Source of the DNA: Paenibacillus sp. EZ-K15
GTDB lineage: Bacteria > Bacillota > Bacilli > Paenibacillales > Paenibacillaceae
Assembly: GCF_002573715.1 (NCBI RefSeq)
Contig: NZ_PDHM01000012.1
Location: forward strand, 621,368-685,367
Direction: 5' to 3'
Length of the DNA stretch: 64,000 bases
In this document: in pieces, positions 51,225 through 60,156 of the stretch
Layout of the letters: each line of letters begins with the position of its first letter
Position numbering within the stretch: the stretch's first letter is position 1
The notes under the pieces: generated by a model
The model's database searches: none
What the model was told of the DNA's origin: nothing
What the model saw: only the letters and a program-made list of their open reading frames with translations
Program-made: the position numbers and the translations under genes

Positions 51225-52658
51225 GTGAGTTTCTGGAGATCACTCGTCGGCAAGTTGTGGATTACGATAACCTGTTTAGTCGCGTGCGTACTGCTGACGC
51301 TCGGATTATTTTTGCTCCCCTATATCGATACCACGTTTGCGAATTCGGATGCCATCAAACGTTTATTTACTTATGTGGCCATTATTGGTTTTTCGATGAC
51401 CACCTTTTTCGGGTTGTTTCTGTTAACGAAGATTACCCAGCCCATGCAGCAGCTCATTGAGGCAGCCAATGACATCCGTAAAGGGAAGTATGGCACTCGA
51501 TTAAATTTGGTAACCAGTGATGAGATTGGCGAGCTGGCCAATACGTTCAACCATATGGCAGCAGAGCTGGAAACGAATATCCGCAATTTGAACCATGAGA
51601 AGGAGCATCTGTCCAGTGTGCTGAGAAGCATGAGCGACGCGGTGATTACTTTTGATAACCATGGTCAGGTCATACTGGTGAACCCGCCAGGGCAGGAAAT
51701 CATGAAAACCTGGAAAGGGCTGCAATGGGATGATGAGCTGCAGGGCGGAGGCTGGGCGGCCGATGTCATGCCAAAACCGCTCAGTGAGCTTTATTATGCC
51801 ACCGTGAACGAAGGAAAGGACCAAAGCGCTGACCTGCATGTGAAGCAGGGAATATGGTCAGCCCATATGGCTCCCTTATATTCGGATGAGGTGATCCGCG
51901 GCGCCGTTGTCGTGTTAAGAGATATTACCGAGCAAGTTACGCTGGAGAAGATGCGTACGGATTTCATCGCCAACGTGTCGCATGAAATCCGTACACCGCT
52001 GTCCATGATGCAGGGCTACAGTGAAGCGCTGCTTGACGGAATGGCAGCTTCACCGGAAGAGAGCAGAGAGCTGATACAGGTAATTCATGAGGAATCGCTT
52101 CGTATGGGCCGACTGGTGAAGGATCTGCTTGATTTAACCCGTATGGAAGCGGGGCATGCAGAGCTGTCCCTGCGGAAGATGGATGCAGGTGAATTATGTG
52201 AAAGGGTATACCGGAAGTTCACTGTTCGAGCCAAGGAGCGCGGTATTGATCTTCAGCTTAATAAACTTCACTCGAATCTTCTGCTCGAAGCGGCGGATGA
52301 AGATAAGCTAGAACAGGTGCTGACCAATCTGCTGGACAACGCTTTTCGTCATACGCCTTCAGGCAAGCAGATTCGAATCATTGCGGATCGGATTACCGAA
52401 TCGAACACAGAGGCTCTCCAGGTGAAGATTAGCGACCAAGGCGTCGGTATTCCGCCTGAGGATCTGCCTTTTGTTTTTGAGCGATTCTACAAGGCCGATA
52501 AAGCGCGTGTGCGGGGGGAGACGGTGGGAACCGGTATAGGCCTCGCCATCGTGAAAAATATCGTGACAGCGCATCATGGTACGATTAACGCAACAAGTGA
52601 AGTAGGCGAAGGAACGGTGTTTACGATGATCATTCCAACAAAATCGGCAGAATCTTAG
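51225..52658 (+). CDS. resE: Sensor histidine kinase ResE
   Basis: Membrane kinase partner of ResD. The 477 residues show two TM segments (about 8-30 and 46-66), a HAMP domain (67-120), a PAS-like region (about 130-235), the phospho-His in VSHEIRTPLSMMQGY near residue 248, and the ATPase boxes (NLLDNAFRHTP, DQGVGIP, GTGIGLAI). The extracellular loop between the TM segments is very short, unlike that of Bacillus ResE. Start is GTG. Confidence 0.92.
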   Translation: MSFWRSLVGKLWITITCLVACVLLTLGLFLLPYIDTTFANSDAIKRLFTYVAIIGFSMTTFFGLFLLTKITQPMQQLIEAANDIRKGKYGTRLNLVTSDEIGELANTFNHMAAELETNIRNLNHEKEHLSSVLRSMSDAVITFDNHGQVILVNPPGQEIMKTWKGLQWDDELQGGGWAADVMPKPLSELYYATVNEGKDQSADLHVKQGIWSAHMAPLYSDEVIRGAVVVLRDITEQVTLEKMRTDFIANVSHEIRTPLSMMQGYSEALLDGMAASPEESRELIQVIHEESLRMGRLVKDLLDLTRMEAGHAELSLRKMDAGELCERVYRKFTVRAKERGIDLQLNKLHSNLLLEAADEDKLEQVLTNLLDNAFRHTPSGKQIRIIADRITESNTEALQVKISDQGVGIPPEDLPFVFERFYKADKARVRGETVGTGIGLAIVKNIVTAHHGTINATSEVGEGTVFTMIIPTKSAES

Positions 52659-52677
52659 GGAATGTCTCCACAAAAGA

Positions 52678-52708
52678 CAAAACACGCTCACAGGGAGCGT
52701 GTTTTTTT
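52678..52708 (+). terminator. resDE terminator
   Basis: AAACACGCTC pairs with GAGCGTGTTT across ACAGG, followed by seven T. Confidence 0.92.
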
Positions 52709-52721
52709 GTTGAAATTAAGA

Positions 52722-52756
52722 GGTTAATCTTGTTCTACGTGGAACAATGATTAACC
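52722..52756. other. Inverted repeat containing a parS-like 16-mer
   Basis: GGTTAATC (52722-52729) and GATTAACC (52749-52756) flank TGTTCTACGTGGAACA (52731-52746). The 16-mer differs by one base from the palindrome TGTTCCACGTGGAACA, a ParB-binding parS-type sequence. It could equally be a hairpin ending serA transcription. Confidence 0.45.
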
Positions 52757-52781
52757 CCTTATATCTTATATTGGCCTGAAT

Positions 52782-54374
52782 TTAGCCCAGCGCGATTTGC
52801 TGCGCGGTGTTCAGTTCCGGCAGCCCGGTAAGCTTGATCAGAACGTCCTTAGGAACGTCTTTATCCACCGTCAGAAGCATGATGGCTTCCCCGCCGATGA
52901 CTTTACGTCCAACCTGCATGGAGGCGATGTTGACATCGTTCTCGCCGAGCAGCGTTCCGACACGACCGATAAGGCCCGGTTTGTCGTTATGGGAGATCAG
53001 AATCAGATGACCTTCCGGAGAGATATCGACCGGGAATTTATCCAGACGGACAATCCGTTCGCCGTAACCCAGCAGGAGGGTACCTGCAACAATTCGCTCC
53101 AAACCGTTTTGCGTTTTAAGCGTAACGGTAACGAGGTTGGTAAAGTCTTTGGTTTTTGGTGTCTGGGACACAACGACGTGCAGATCACGGCTCTTCGCCA
53201 AATGCATGGAGTTTACAATATTCACTTCGCTTCCGAGGTGGCGTTCCAGCACACCCTTCACGATGTATCGGGTCAGGGCTTGCGTATCGACTTCAGCCAG
53301 CTCGCCTGCATAGTCTACGTGAATCTCCTTCACCGCGTGTGCGGTGATCTGAGCAGCTACACTGCCCAGTTTCTCGCCGAGCGAGAAGTATGGCTGCAGC
53401 TTGTTCATCACGCTAGCCGCTACAAGCGGGAAGTTGACCGCATTCTTAAACGGCTCGTTGCGCAGGATATGAAGCACTTGTTCCGATACATCAATCGCAA
53501 CGTTCTCCTGAGCCTCAACGGTAGATGCACCCAAATGCGGGGTTACAATAACCTTTGGATGGTTCAGGAACGGATGATCGCTTTCAGGCGGCTCATGTTC
53601 GAACACGTCAAATGCGGCTCCGGCAACAATGCCTTCATCGATGGCTTCCACGAGGGCACGTTCGTCAATAATGCCGCCACGGGCGCAGTTCACGATGCGC
53701 ATGCCGCGCTTCATGACTTCGAATTGCGGTCTTGCGATCATATGGCGGGTTTCCGGCGTAAGCGGAGTATGGACCGTAATGAAGTCTGCGCTGCGGATAA
53801 TGTTATCTACCGAGGAGAGTGTCACGCCCAGTTTGTCCGCACGCTCTTCCGTCAGGAACGGATCGAAGGCAAGGATGTTCATGCCGAAAGCCTTGGCGCG
53901 TTTAGCTACCTCGCTGCCAATCCGTCCCATTCCCATAACGCCCAGCGTTTTGTTGCGCAGCTCAACGCCGAGGAAGGATTTGCGGTCCCAGGATCCGCCT
54001 ACCGTCTTGGCATAGGCCTGTGGGATGTGGCGGGCGAGGGCGATCATCATGGCAAATGTATGCTCTGCTGTGGTAATCGTGTTACCGTCAGGCGCATTAA
54101 TAACAACGATCCCGCGTTTCGTAGCGGCTTCAAGATCGATATTGTCAACGCCAACACCAGCACGGCCGACAACCTTGAGATTTGTTCCTGCATTCATAAT
54201 GCGTTCTGTCACACGTGTCTGACTCCGTACGAGGAGCCCGTCATATTCACCGATAATGGCAGTGAGCTCATCTTCATTAAGCCCCGTTTTTTTGTCTACC
54301 TGCACATCGGCGGCATCCATTAATTGCTGGATCCCCAAATCACTGATCGGATCCGATACCAATACTTTAAACAT
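52782..54374 (-). CDS. serA: D-3-phosphoglycerate dehydrogenase
   Basis: First step of serine synthesis. The 530 residues are the long form: catalytic and NAD domains (GVMGMGRIGSEVAKRAK near 150, NCARGGIIDERAL near 233, the His in VTPHLGAST near 284), an intervening ASB domain (about 320-450) and a C-terminal ACT domain (from about 455) that usually senses serine. AAGGAGGAAGAG precedes the ATG. A T-box leader lies upstream. Confidence 0.95.
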   Translation of the reverse strand: MFKVLVSDPISDLGIQQLMDAADVQVDKKTGLNEDELTAIIGEYDGLLVRSQTRVTERIMNAGTNLKVVGRAGVGVDNIDLEAATKRGIVVINAPDGNTITTAEHTFAMMIALARHIPQAYAKTVGGSWDRKSFLGVELRNKTLGVMGMGRIGSEVAKRAKAFGMNILAFDPFLTEERADKLGVTLSSVDNIIRSADFITVHTPLTPETRHMIARPQFEVMKRGMRIVNCARGGIIDERALVEAIDEGIVAGAAFDVFEHEPPESDHPFLNHPKVIVTPHLGASTVEAQENVAIDVSEQVLHILRNEPFKNAVNFPLVAASVMNKLQPYFSLGEKLGSVAAQITAHAVKEIHVDYAGELAEVDTQALTRYIVKGVLERHLGSEVNIVNSMHLAKSRDLHVVVSQTPKTKDFTNLVTVTLKTQNGLERIVAGTLLLGYGERIVRLDKFPVDISPEGHLILISHNDKPGLIGRVGTLLGENDVNIASMQVGRKVIGGEAIMLLTVDKDVPKDVLIKLTGLPELNTAQQIALG

Positions 54375-54532
54375 GGTTTCTCTTCCTCCTTAAAATCCTC
54401 TATAAATTGCGGTATTGCAATATTGAATAAGGATTACGCTGGGCGTATTCCGTTATACACCAAAGATTCCAATAAAGCTGCAAGAGGTCTATACAGGTTT
54501 GACGCGGTGTCGTGGCAAAGAGACAGGAACAT

Positions 54533-54805
54533 AAAAAAACTCCCAATCCGCATACTACCTCCGTAGTAAGGGACGAGAGTTATTCGTGGTGCCACCCTTA
54601 TTCGCTGCCAAGATGCGGCAGCCTCAAGCGGTCTGTTCAGACCATGATTGGTAACGGATATCATCCGATTTGCGCCTACTTCAAGTTTCAGCGAAATATC
54701 TCAGGAACGCTTAAGAATACTTTTACGCCACCGATTTACACCAACCATCGGCTCTCTGAGGACGTTACAGCTTCTCTTTTCCATCATCGGTTTTCACAGA
54801 TTAAT
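54533..54805 (-). promoter_or_regulatory. T-box leader controlling serA
   Basis: Read on the minus strand: AG-bulge-like AGAGAG, apical-loop TGGTGTAA, the conserved T-box AAGGGTGGCACCACG (54599-54585) and a terminator whose arms AACTC and GAGTT enclose ACTAC/GTAGT, ending in T. Uncharged tRNA binding is known to favour the antiterminator. The specifier loop is tentatively GTAAAAGTA, giving AGU (Ser), which fits serA. Confidence 0.9.
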
Positions 54806-54813
54806 TTTTTCAT

Positions 54814-54842
54814 AATGTATCATGGCTCTAACATTGTGTCAA
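54814..54842 (-). promoter_or_regulatory. serA leader promoter
   Basis: On the minus strand TTGACA (54842-54837) and TACATT (54819-54814), spacer 17, just upstream of the T-box. In the rest of the 54375-55023 gap I see no gene. Confidence 0.75.
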
Positions 54843-55023
54843 TAGGTGTTTATTCTGTCCATAGGCCTTATAGTAGGGGAAGAAACAAGGGTTAGCCTTG
54901 AATGTCATGCCGTTAATTTGCTATGATGCATATGCCCGCCTATGATTGAATTATTCTGATATTACTATGGTTGTCCACGAAAATAATCTTTAAAAATCAA
55001 GATGAAAGACAGGCCCATCTTCT

Positions 55024-55608
55024 ATGAAAAAATTTAAAATACGCGTAAAAAGAATCGAGGCCCATCAATTAAATGATCGGCTGCTCCTTATTAATCTGTA
55101 TCTTACCCAAGCATTGACGCTAATTGCAGGTTTGATCTGGATCCTGTTTCAGCAGAGGAATCCGTTTGGGCTCTTTGTCATTCCGATGGATATCGAGTTT
55201 GTTTATTGGGGGCTCGGACTTGCAGGAGCAATGCTGGTCGTGGATTTTGTATTATCCCGGTTTGTGTCAGAGGATAGTATGGACGATGGCGGAATCAATG
55301 AAATGTTGTTCCGGAAAAGGCCGATTTGGCATATTTTTGTTATAGCTCTGATCGTATCCATCTGCGAGGAGTTATTGTTTCGAGGAGCCATCCAGCATGC
55401 GTTCGGACCGTATTGGACAAGTATCTTGTTCGCACTTATTCATGTCAGATATTTAAAACATTGGCTTCCAACCGGTTGGGTTTTCTTGAGCAGTTACGGT
55501 CTGGGTTACGTCTATATTCAAACGGGTACCATTTGGGCGCCTATCCTGTGCCATTTTCTGATTGATTTCATATCAGGAATGTTGATTCGGTTTCGGAGGA
55601 AAGAGTAA
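55024..55608 (+). CDS. CPBP-family intramembrane metalloprotease
   Basis: A 194-residue membrane protein of the CAAX-protease/bacteriocin-processing (Abi) family, with about four to five segments. Motifs EELLFRGAI near residue 121, FALIHVRYL and CHFLIDFISG supply the Glu pair and His residues of the family. Corresponds in place to ypbD after resE in Bacillus. Substrate unknown. Confidence 0.87.
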   Translation: MKKFKIRVKRIEAHQLNDRLLLINLYLTQALTLIAGLIWILFQQRNPFGLFVIPMDIEFVYWGLGLAGAMLVVDFVLSRFVSEDSMDDGGINEMLFRKRPIWHIFVIALIVSICEELLFRGAIQHAFGPYWTSILFALIHVRYLKHWLPTGWVFLSSYGLGYVYIQTGTIWAPILCHFLIDFISGMLIRFRRKE

Positions 55609-55609
55609 C

Positions 55610-56020
55610 ATGAACGAACTTAGCAGAATGCAGCGACATCAGAGCCGAAATAAAGGCCGCAAGAACAAGTCAACGGCTCAATCAGAAAAAAGAGCGGCAG
55701 CGAAATCGCGACAAGCAGATGAAACACCAAGTCGATCTAAATCGCCACCCTCCACAAGTTCCGTGGAACAAAAGCACCAGAGAAGCAGTACAGGGGATGG
55801 ATTGAGCCGTTCCAGATCGACCCGGTCCCGCCAGCGTCAAGCAGAGGAAGAAGCGTCTGCTCCTAAACGAACGAATACATATTCCTCGTATCGCGTAAGA
55901 ATGAGCAAATGGTTTGTGAACTCATTGATCGTCATTTTCATATTGTTAATGGTGGGTCTTCTGTGGTGGGGACTTATCGGAGCGCCTCCATTAAAGGAAT
56001 TGTTAAAGGAGTTATTATGA
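55610..56020 (+). CDS. Hypothetical basic protein with C-terminal membrane anchor
   Basis: 136 residues: a hydrophilic N-terminal 100 residues very rich in Ser, Arg, Lys and Gln, probably disordered, then one hydrophobic segment (about 106-126). In position it resembles Bacillus ypbE, but no LysM domain is seen. GGAGGAAAG precedes the ATG. It ends in a 4-base overlap with the next gene. Confidence 0.72.
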   Translation: MNELSRMQRHQSRNKGRKNKSTAQSEKRAAAKSRQADETPSRSKSPPSTSSVEQKHQRSSTGDGLSRSRSTRSRQRQAEEEASAPKRTNTYSSYRVRMSKWFVNSLIVIFILLMVGLLWWGLIGAPPLKELLKELL

Positions 56021-56835
56021 GTGTGTTGATGTGGATAGCAGGTGCTGCGGCGCTTGGTGCAGGCGCTATCGGCTGGATGAGGGCTGAAGCCAGGGGCTAT
56101 CGGGTGCGTGAAGAAGAAGTGGTATCCGAACGTATCCCTCACTCGTTTGACGGGTTTCGGATACTGTTCATTACCGATATACATCGCAGACAATTATCAG
56201 AAGTAAAGCTATTATCCAATCTATCATCGGTGGATTGCGTACTGCTTGGTGGAGATATTACGGAAAGAGGCGTGCCCCTTCAGCGTATGAGGCATAATAT
56301 GTCGGTGCTGGTCCGTATCGCACCCGTGTATGCCGTCTTGGGGAATCATGATTTGAATGCAGGCAAGGACGCCGTCCGTAAAGTATTGCGGGAGAGCGGC
56401 GTTACTCTGCTGAATGACAAGACCGTTACGTTAAAGCGCAGTAACGAGCTTATGGTTCTCAGCGGGGTAAGGCAGCCGGCAAGCCGGAAGCACCCGTATA
56501 CAAGATTTCGGGGGAATGCAGCCGAAGACCAGTATCACATTATTCTGGTTCATGATCCAATATGGGTCAAAGACAAGGATGCGGTGCATGGGGATCTCGT
56601 GCTGGCGGGACATACCCATGGGGGGCAGATTGTACTGCCAGTTGCAGGAGCCGTTCGATTGACGCGTTTCTACAAGAAGTTTAAATCCGGATGGTATACG
56701 CTGCCGAGAAAGGCGGGCGAAACCAAGCATTCTTCCAGGATGCTGATCAGCCGGGGATTCGGTACTTCCCATATCCCGCTGCGCTTGCAATGTCCCGCAG
56801 AATATCATGTGATTACACTACGCAAAAAACCTTAA
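56017..56835 (+). CDS. Membrane-anchored metallophosphoesterase (YpbG-like)
   Basis: A 272-residue calcineurin-like phosphoesterase with an N-terminal anchor (about 4-20). Metal-ligand motifs appear in order: TDIHRR near residue 54, LGGDITERG, LGNHDLN, VHDP and AGHTHGGQ. ATG 56017 has AAAGGAG at 5 bases and overlaps the previous stop (ATGA); the longer frame from 55909 is not used. Substrate unknown. Confidence 0.88.
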   Translation: MSVLMWIAGAAALGAGAIGWMRAEARGYRVREEEVVSERIPHSFDGFRILFITDIHRRQLSEVKLLSNLSSVDCVLLGGDITERGVPLQRMRHNMSVLVRIAPVYAVLGNHDLNAGKDAVRKVLRESGVTLLNDKTVTLKRSNELMVLSGVRQPASRKHPYTRFRGNAAEDQYHIILVHDPIWVKDKDAVHGDLVLAGHTHGGQIVLPVAGAVRLTRFYKKFKSGWYTLPRKAGETKHSSRMLISRGFGTSHIPLRLQCPAEYHVITLRKKP

Positions 56836-56873
56836 TTCGATCGTCAGATGGTGACGGCAGAATTAAGGTTTTT
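56825..56873. terminator. Terminator overlapping the phosphoesterase stop
   Basis: AAAAACCTTAATTC (56825-56838) pairs perfectly with GAATTAAGGTTTTT (56860-56873), with inner GTC/GAC pairing. Convergent genes on both sides. Confidence 0.9.
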
Positions 56874-56901
56874 GTGTTTTCTCGGATTACCTTATTTCGG
56901 A

Positions 56902-57813
56902 TTATCTTATTTTAGGTTCGATGAATTGCGGATCCACGAAGCCATACCCTTTGGCTTCAAGCTTGGTCAGCAAGGTATCGAGGGCCTCTACGGTCCACGG
57001 AAGCTCATGCATCAGAATGTTGCTGCCGGGGTGAAGCTGTTCCAGCACATTACTGACTACGGCATCGGGTTTGTTTTTATTTTTGCTTTCCCAATCGAGC
57101 GAACCGTTGGACCAGGTCATGAACAGCAGGTCATGATCCAGGGCAACTTCCTTTACAGTATCTCCGCCGGAGCCGAACGGAGGACGGAAAAACTTCGGTT
57201 CCGATCCGGTCGCTTCCTTAACGATTTGCTGCACATCCCCGATCTGTTTCTTCACTGTCTGTTTGGTTTCTTTTTTCAGGTCGATATGATCCCAGGAATG
57301 ATTCCCAATGATTTGACCGCGGTCATGGATCAGTTTCAACAGCTCTGGATGCGCCTTCGCACGGTATCCATTGACGAAGAAAATCGCTTTGGCATCATGT
57401 TTGTCCAGCGTGTCGATCATTTGGTTGATCATGGTTTCATCCTTGGGGCCGTCATCAAACGTGAGCAGCACTACTTTTTCGGGGACGGACTCATCATTGG
57501 GGACGATGCGATACACCTTATTCATGTGATACTTCGGTTCAACCGGTGCCTCGGCATCGGGACTCTTGTCGGTTTCATCTGATGGGTCCGCGGATTTATC
57601 CACGTCAGGCTCGGCTTCAGGCTTGTCTGTTTCGGTTGCCTTCTCGGTACCTTCTTTCGGAGTGGACACTGCTCCTGAGGTTTCATTTTGCTGCGCTGCT
57701 TTGTCATTACCGACTTCCGTGGCCGTGCTTTGCTTCTGATCCATTCCGTTGTTGCCGCATGCGCTGAGCATAAGGCAACAAGCCAGCAGAAGTACTGTTC
57801 GTGTTCTAACCAT
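56902..57813 (-). CDS. Polysaccharide deacetylase lipoprotein
   Basis: A 303-residue NodB-domain carbohydrate esterase (CE4). Lipobox LSAC gives a lipid anchor at about Cys19, then an acidic, Ser/Thr/Pro-rich linker (20-95). Catalytic motifs: TFDDGP near 118, NHSWDH near 171, FRPPFG near 209 and LMHELP. Likely acts on cell-wall glycan such as peptidoglycan; chitin-type substrates are possible. Confidence 0.9.
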   Translation of the reverse strand: MVRTRTVLLLACCLMLSACGNNGMDQKQSTATEVGNDKAAQQNETSGAVSTPKEGTEKATETDKPEAEPDVDKSADPSDETDKSPDAEAPVEPKYHMNKVYRIVPNDESVPEKVVLLTFDDGPKDETMINQMIDTLDKHDAKAIFFVNGYRAKAHPELLKLIHDRGQIIGNHSWDHIDLKKETKQTVKKQIGDVQQIVKEATGSEPKFFRPPFGSGGDTVKEVALDHDLLFMTWSNGSLDWESKNKNKPDAVVSNVLEQLHPGSNILMHELPWTVEALDTLLTKLEAKGYGFVDPQFIEPKIR

Positions 57814-57906
57814 GATTCCATCTCACTTTCCTGTATTTATGTAGCATGAGTTTCTGGCGGTGCGAGAACAATAATCTCGAGTTTATCATAGAAGGAGGTA
57901 TCATGT

Positions 57907-58281
57907 GTGAAGACTTCGTCATTTCTATATGGTGTCATTATCGGTGCCGTTGCATGCCGAATCATTTCCCGTAATAACAGCAGGCTCTTCTCCTCGATGA
58001 TGAAAGATGCGAATCTTGGCCGATTTGCGGATACCGCGATGAGTAAAATTCAGGGCACTAAGAGCCAGAAGTATTCTGGCTCGAGCCAAGAAAGCGTGTT
58101 TCCCAGTTCAGGCCGACATGATTCCACTCATTCCAATGGAACTGCAGGGGTACAGGCATCGACTCATTCGAAGGCTGCCAACCTGAAACAAGTCAAGGAT
58201 TTCATCCGGAACAACCCTGATGTCAAGAACGAAGTCGAACAAATTTTGAAAGAGACCCACACCGTCATACCGGGTTTGTAA
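57907..58281 (+). CDS. Hypothetical membrane-associated protein
   Basis: 124 residues with a short N-terminal hydrophobic stretch (about 5-20), a Ser-rich middle and a helical C-terminal part (LKQVKDFIRNNPDVKNEVEQ). No family recognised. Start is GTG, with GGAGG (57894-57898) 8 bases upstream. A strong terminator follows. Confidence 0.7.
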   Translation: MKTSSFLYGVIIGAVACRIISRNNSRLFSSMMKDANLGRFADTAMSKIQGTKSQKYSGSSQESVFPSSGRHDSTHSNGTAGVQASTHSKAANLKQVKDFIRNNPDVKNEVEQILKETHTVIPGL

Positions 58282-58298
58282 ACGGCATGGACCATTTT

Positions 58299-58348
58299 GA
58301 ATCATTCACGGGGAGCGGCCACATGAATCCCCGTGAATGATTCTTTTT
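58299..58348 (+). terminator. Perfect 16-bp intrinsic terminator
   Basis: GAATCATTCACGGGGA (58299-58314) pairs perfectly with TCCCCGTGAATGATTC (58328-58343), then a T run. Confidence 0.95.
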
Positions 58349-58482
58349 TCTTCAGCTACATATTTGCGTGCATTTGTGGTTATTAAATGATAAAATCAAT
58401 TATATAAAACCATTTTTATCACGTCATAATCCAGACATCATAATTTGTTATAAACTTTTGTTTACGTAAGGAGGATCCTGTC

Positions 58483-59094
58483 ATGAAAATAGAGCGTTTG
58501 AGTCAAGATAAGATACGGATTTTCCTCACGTTTGACGATCTGAGTGAGCGAGGGATCCAGAAGGAAGAGATGTGGCAGGAAATACCGAAAGTTTATGACC
58601 TGTTTACGGAGATGATGGATCAGGCATACAGTGAACTCGGATTTGATGCCACCGGACCTCTTGCCGTTGAGGTGTTTGCACTGCCTGCCCAGGGCATGGT
58701 GGTTATTGTGACGAGAGGGAAATACGATCATCATTTCGGCGGCTTGTCCGAAGAAGATATGCCGGACGAGATTTATGAAATGGAAGTAACGCTGGATCAA
58801 AGTGATACTATCGTCTATGTTTTTCAAGATTTTGAAGTGCTCATTGAAGCATCGCATATGTTGAAGGACCTTGTAGGCGGAGCGGGTAAGCTCTATCACT
58901 ATATGGATAGATGGTTTTTGTACTTCGATCCTGAGGAATTGGATAGCGAGAAGCTGCCGGCGGTGATTGCGATGCTGGCTGAATTCGGTGAATCCTCCTC
59001 AGTAACGGAGGCTATGCTGGAGGAATACGGGAAGAAAGTCATGCCTCAGCAAGCGATTGAGGTTATCTGTACACACTTCCAGCGTCAGCATTAA
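58483..59094 (+). CDS. mecA: MecA-family ClpC adaptor
   Basis: Adaptor that delivers substrates to ClpCP. The 203 residues begin MKIERLSQDKIRIFLTFDDL, the conserved N-terminal substrate-binding part, and end in the ClpC-binding domain with VYVFQDFEVLIEASH. Position before prsW suggests equivalence to Bacillus ypbH; family members MecA and YpbH are not separable by eye. Strong SD AAGGAGG. Confidence 0.88.
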   Translation: MKIERLSQDKIRIFLTFDDLSERGIQKEEMWQEIPKVYDLFTEMMDQAYSELGFDATGPLAVEVFALPAQGMVVIVTRGKYDHHFGGLSEEDMPDEIYEMEVTLDQSDTIVYVFQDFEVLIEASHMLKDLVGGAGKLYHYMDRWFLYFDPEELDSEKLPAVIAMLAEFGESSSVTEAMLEEYGKKVMPQQAIEVICTHFQRQH

Positions 59095-59109
59095 TCAAGG
59101 TGGGCGTGC

Positions 59110-59847
59110 GTGCCGGACTTCAGGCCCGCAACTAACGGAAGGGGAATTTTAGTGCTGGTGTTCTCGGTAATTGCGTCAGCTTTGGCGCCGGGACTCGCAT
59201 TGCTCACGTATTTTTACCTGAAAGATAGGTATGATCAAGAGCCCCTGCACATGGTGATCAAGGTGTTCATGCTAGGGGTTCTGGTCGTTTTCCCGGTTAT
59301 GATTCTGCAGCGGGGAATAATACTATGGCTTGGCGACAATCCGGTAGTCAACTCATTGTTCGTTTCGGCGGGCGTTGAGGAATTTCTGAAATGGTTCGTG
59401 ATGTACCATATTATTTTTAACCATACGGAATTTGACGAGCCTTATGACGGCATCCTTTATGCAGTGGCGATATCGCTGGGATTTGCTACGGTAGAGAATT
59501 TGCTTTACGCCTGGTACAGCCAGGCAGCCTTTGGTCCGATGTTCTTGCGAGCCCTGCTGCCCGTTTCGGGGCATGCGATGTTTGGGGTCATCATGGGATA
59601 CTACATGGGACATGCGAGGTTCACGGAAGGGAAACGAAGAAGGTTCTTTCTCGTTCTATCCTTGTTCCTGCCTTGGATGTGGCATGGTCTGTACGACCTG
59701 ATTCTGAATCTGCTGACCCACACATGGGTATGGTTTATCGTACCGCTTATGGTGCTGCTATGGTATGGCGGCATGGGCAAAATCTCTAGAGCTAACAACC
59801 GTTCTCCTTTTCGTTTCATCAAGCGGGAGGAAGAGGTTAACACTTAA
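59110..59847 (+). CDS. prsW: PrsW-type intramembrane protease
   Basis: Glutamic-type membrane protease that starts degradation of the anti-sigma factor RsiW in Bacillus. The 245 residues have about seven segments, with conserved AGVEEFLKWF near residue 89, FDEPYDGILYA, GFATVENLLY and SGHAMFGVIMGYY. Start is GTG with AAGGTGGG upstream. The terminator-like hairpin at 59859-59922 follows. Confidence 0.9.
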   Translation: MPDFRPATNGRGILVLVFSVIASALAPGLALLTYFYLKDRYDQEPLHMVIKVFMLGVLVVFPVMILQRGIILWLGDNPVVNSLFVSAGVEEFLKWFVMYHIIFNHTEFDEPYDGILYAVAISLGFATVENLLYAWYSQAAFGPMFLRALLPVSGHAMFGVIMGYYMGHARFTEGKRRRFFLVLSLFLPWMWHGLYDLILNLLTHTWVWFIVPLMVLLWYGGMGKISRANNRSPFRFIKREEEVNT

Positions 59848-59858
59848 CAAATCAGGGC

Positions 59859-59922
59859 ACACTTCTTTCTATAGACCTCGGCTGACAGTCAGGGAATCAT
59901 AGAAAGGGAGGTGTCTTTTTTT
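59859..59922 (+). promoter_or_regulatory. Terminator-like hairpin that sequesters an SD
   Basis: ACAC-TTC-TTTCTAT (59859-59872) pairs with ATAGAAAGGGAGGTGT (59899-59914), with CTGAC/GTCAG inside. The 3' arm contains the SD GGGAGGTG of the zinc-ribbon gene, and its TTG start is in the following T tract. Confidence 0.6.
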
Positions 59923-60067
59923 GCGTGTAAAAGTGAAAATTCTTTGTAAGGATTGCGGTGAACGTTTTGTGCTGCGGGGAAAAAAGGAGCAGGGCCGGAT
60001 CGAAACCGGATTTAAGCAGTGTCTGTGCAACAATCGCGATCACTTCGATATTGAGGAAGATTTCTAA
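59921..60067 (+). CDS. Small zinc-ribbon protein (48 residues)
   Basis: Not found by usual length cut-offs. TTG start, with GGGAGGTG (59906-59913) at 7 bases. The peptide has CKDC (residues 9-12) and CLC (34-36), a plausible zinc site, and an acidic tail (DIEEDF). No family recognised. It occupies the slot of sleB between prsW and ypeB. Confidence 0.7.
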   Translation: MRVKVKILCKDCGERFVLRGKKEQGRIETGFKQCLCNNRDHFDIEEDF

Positions 60068-60099
60068 AGGATGAAGGAATTATACAGATATGCATAAGA

Positions 60100-60145
60100 C
60101 TTCTTTCTTCTAGTCAAACTAACGGCAGTGAGTAGAAGAAAGGAG
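60100..60145 (+). promoter_or_regulatory. Hairpin that sequesters the ypeB SD
   Basis: CTTCTTTCTTCTA (60100-60112) pairs with TAGAAGAAAGGAG (60133-60145) with one wobble; the 3' arm includes AAAGGAG of ypeB. Confidence 0.6.
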
Positions 60146-60156
60146 ACTATCGCATC

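Noticed and set aside
52797..54323. 508-codon frame antisense to serA
   Set aside because: Mirror frame of a high-GC3 conserved gene; serA has all motifs and its T-box on the other strand.
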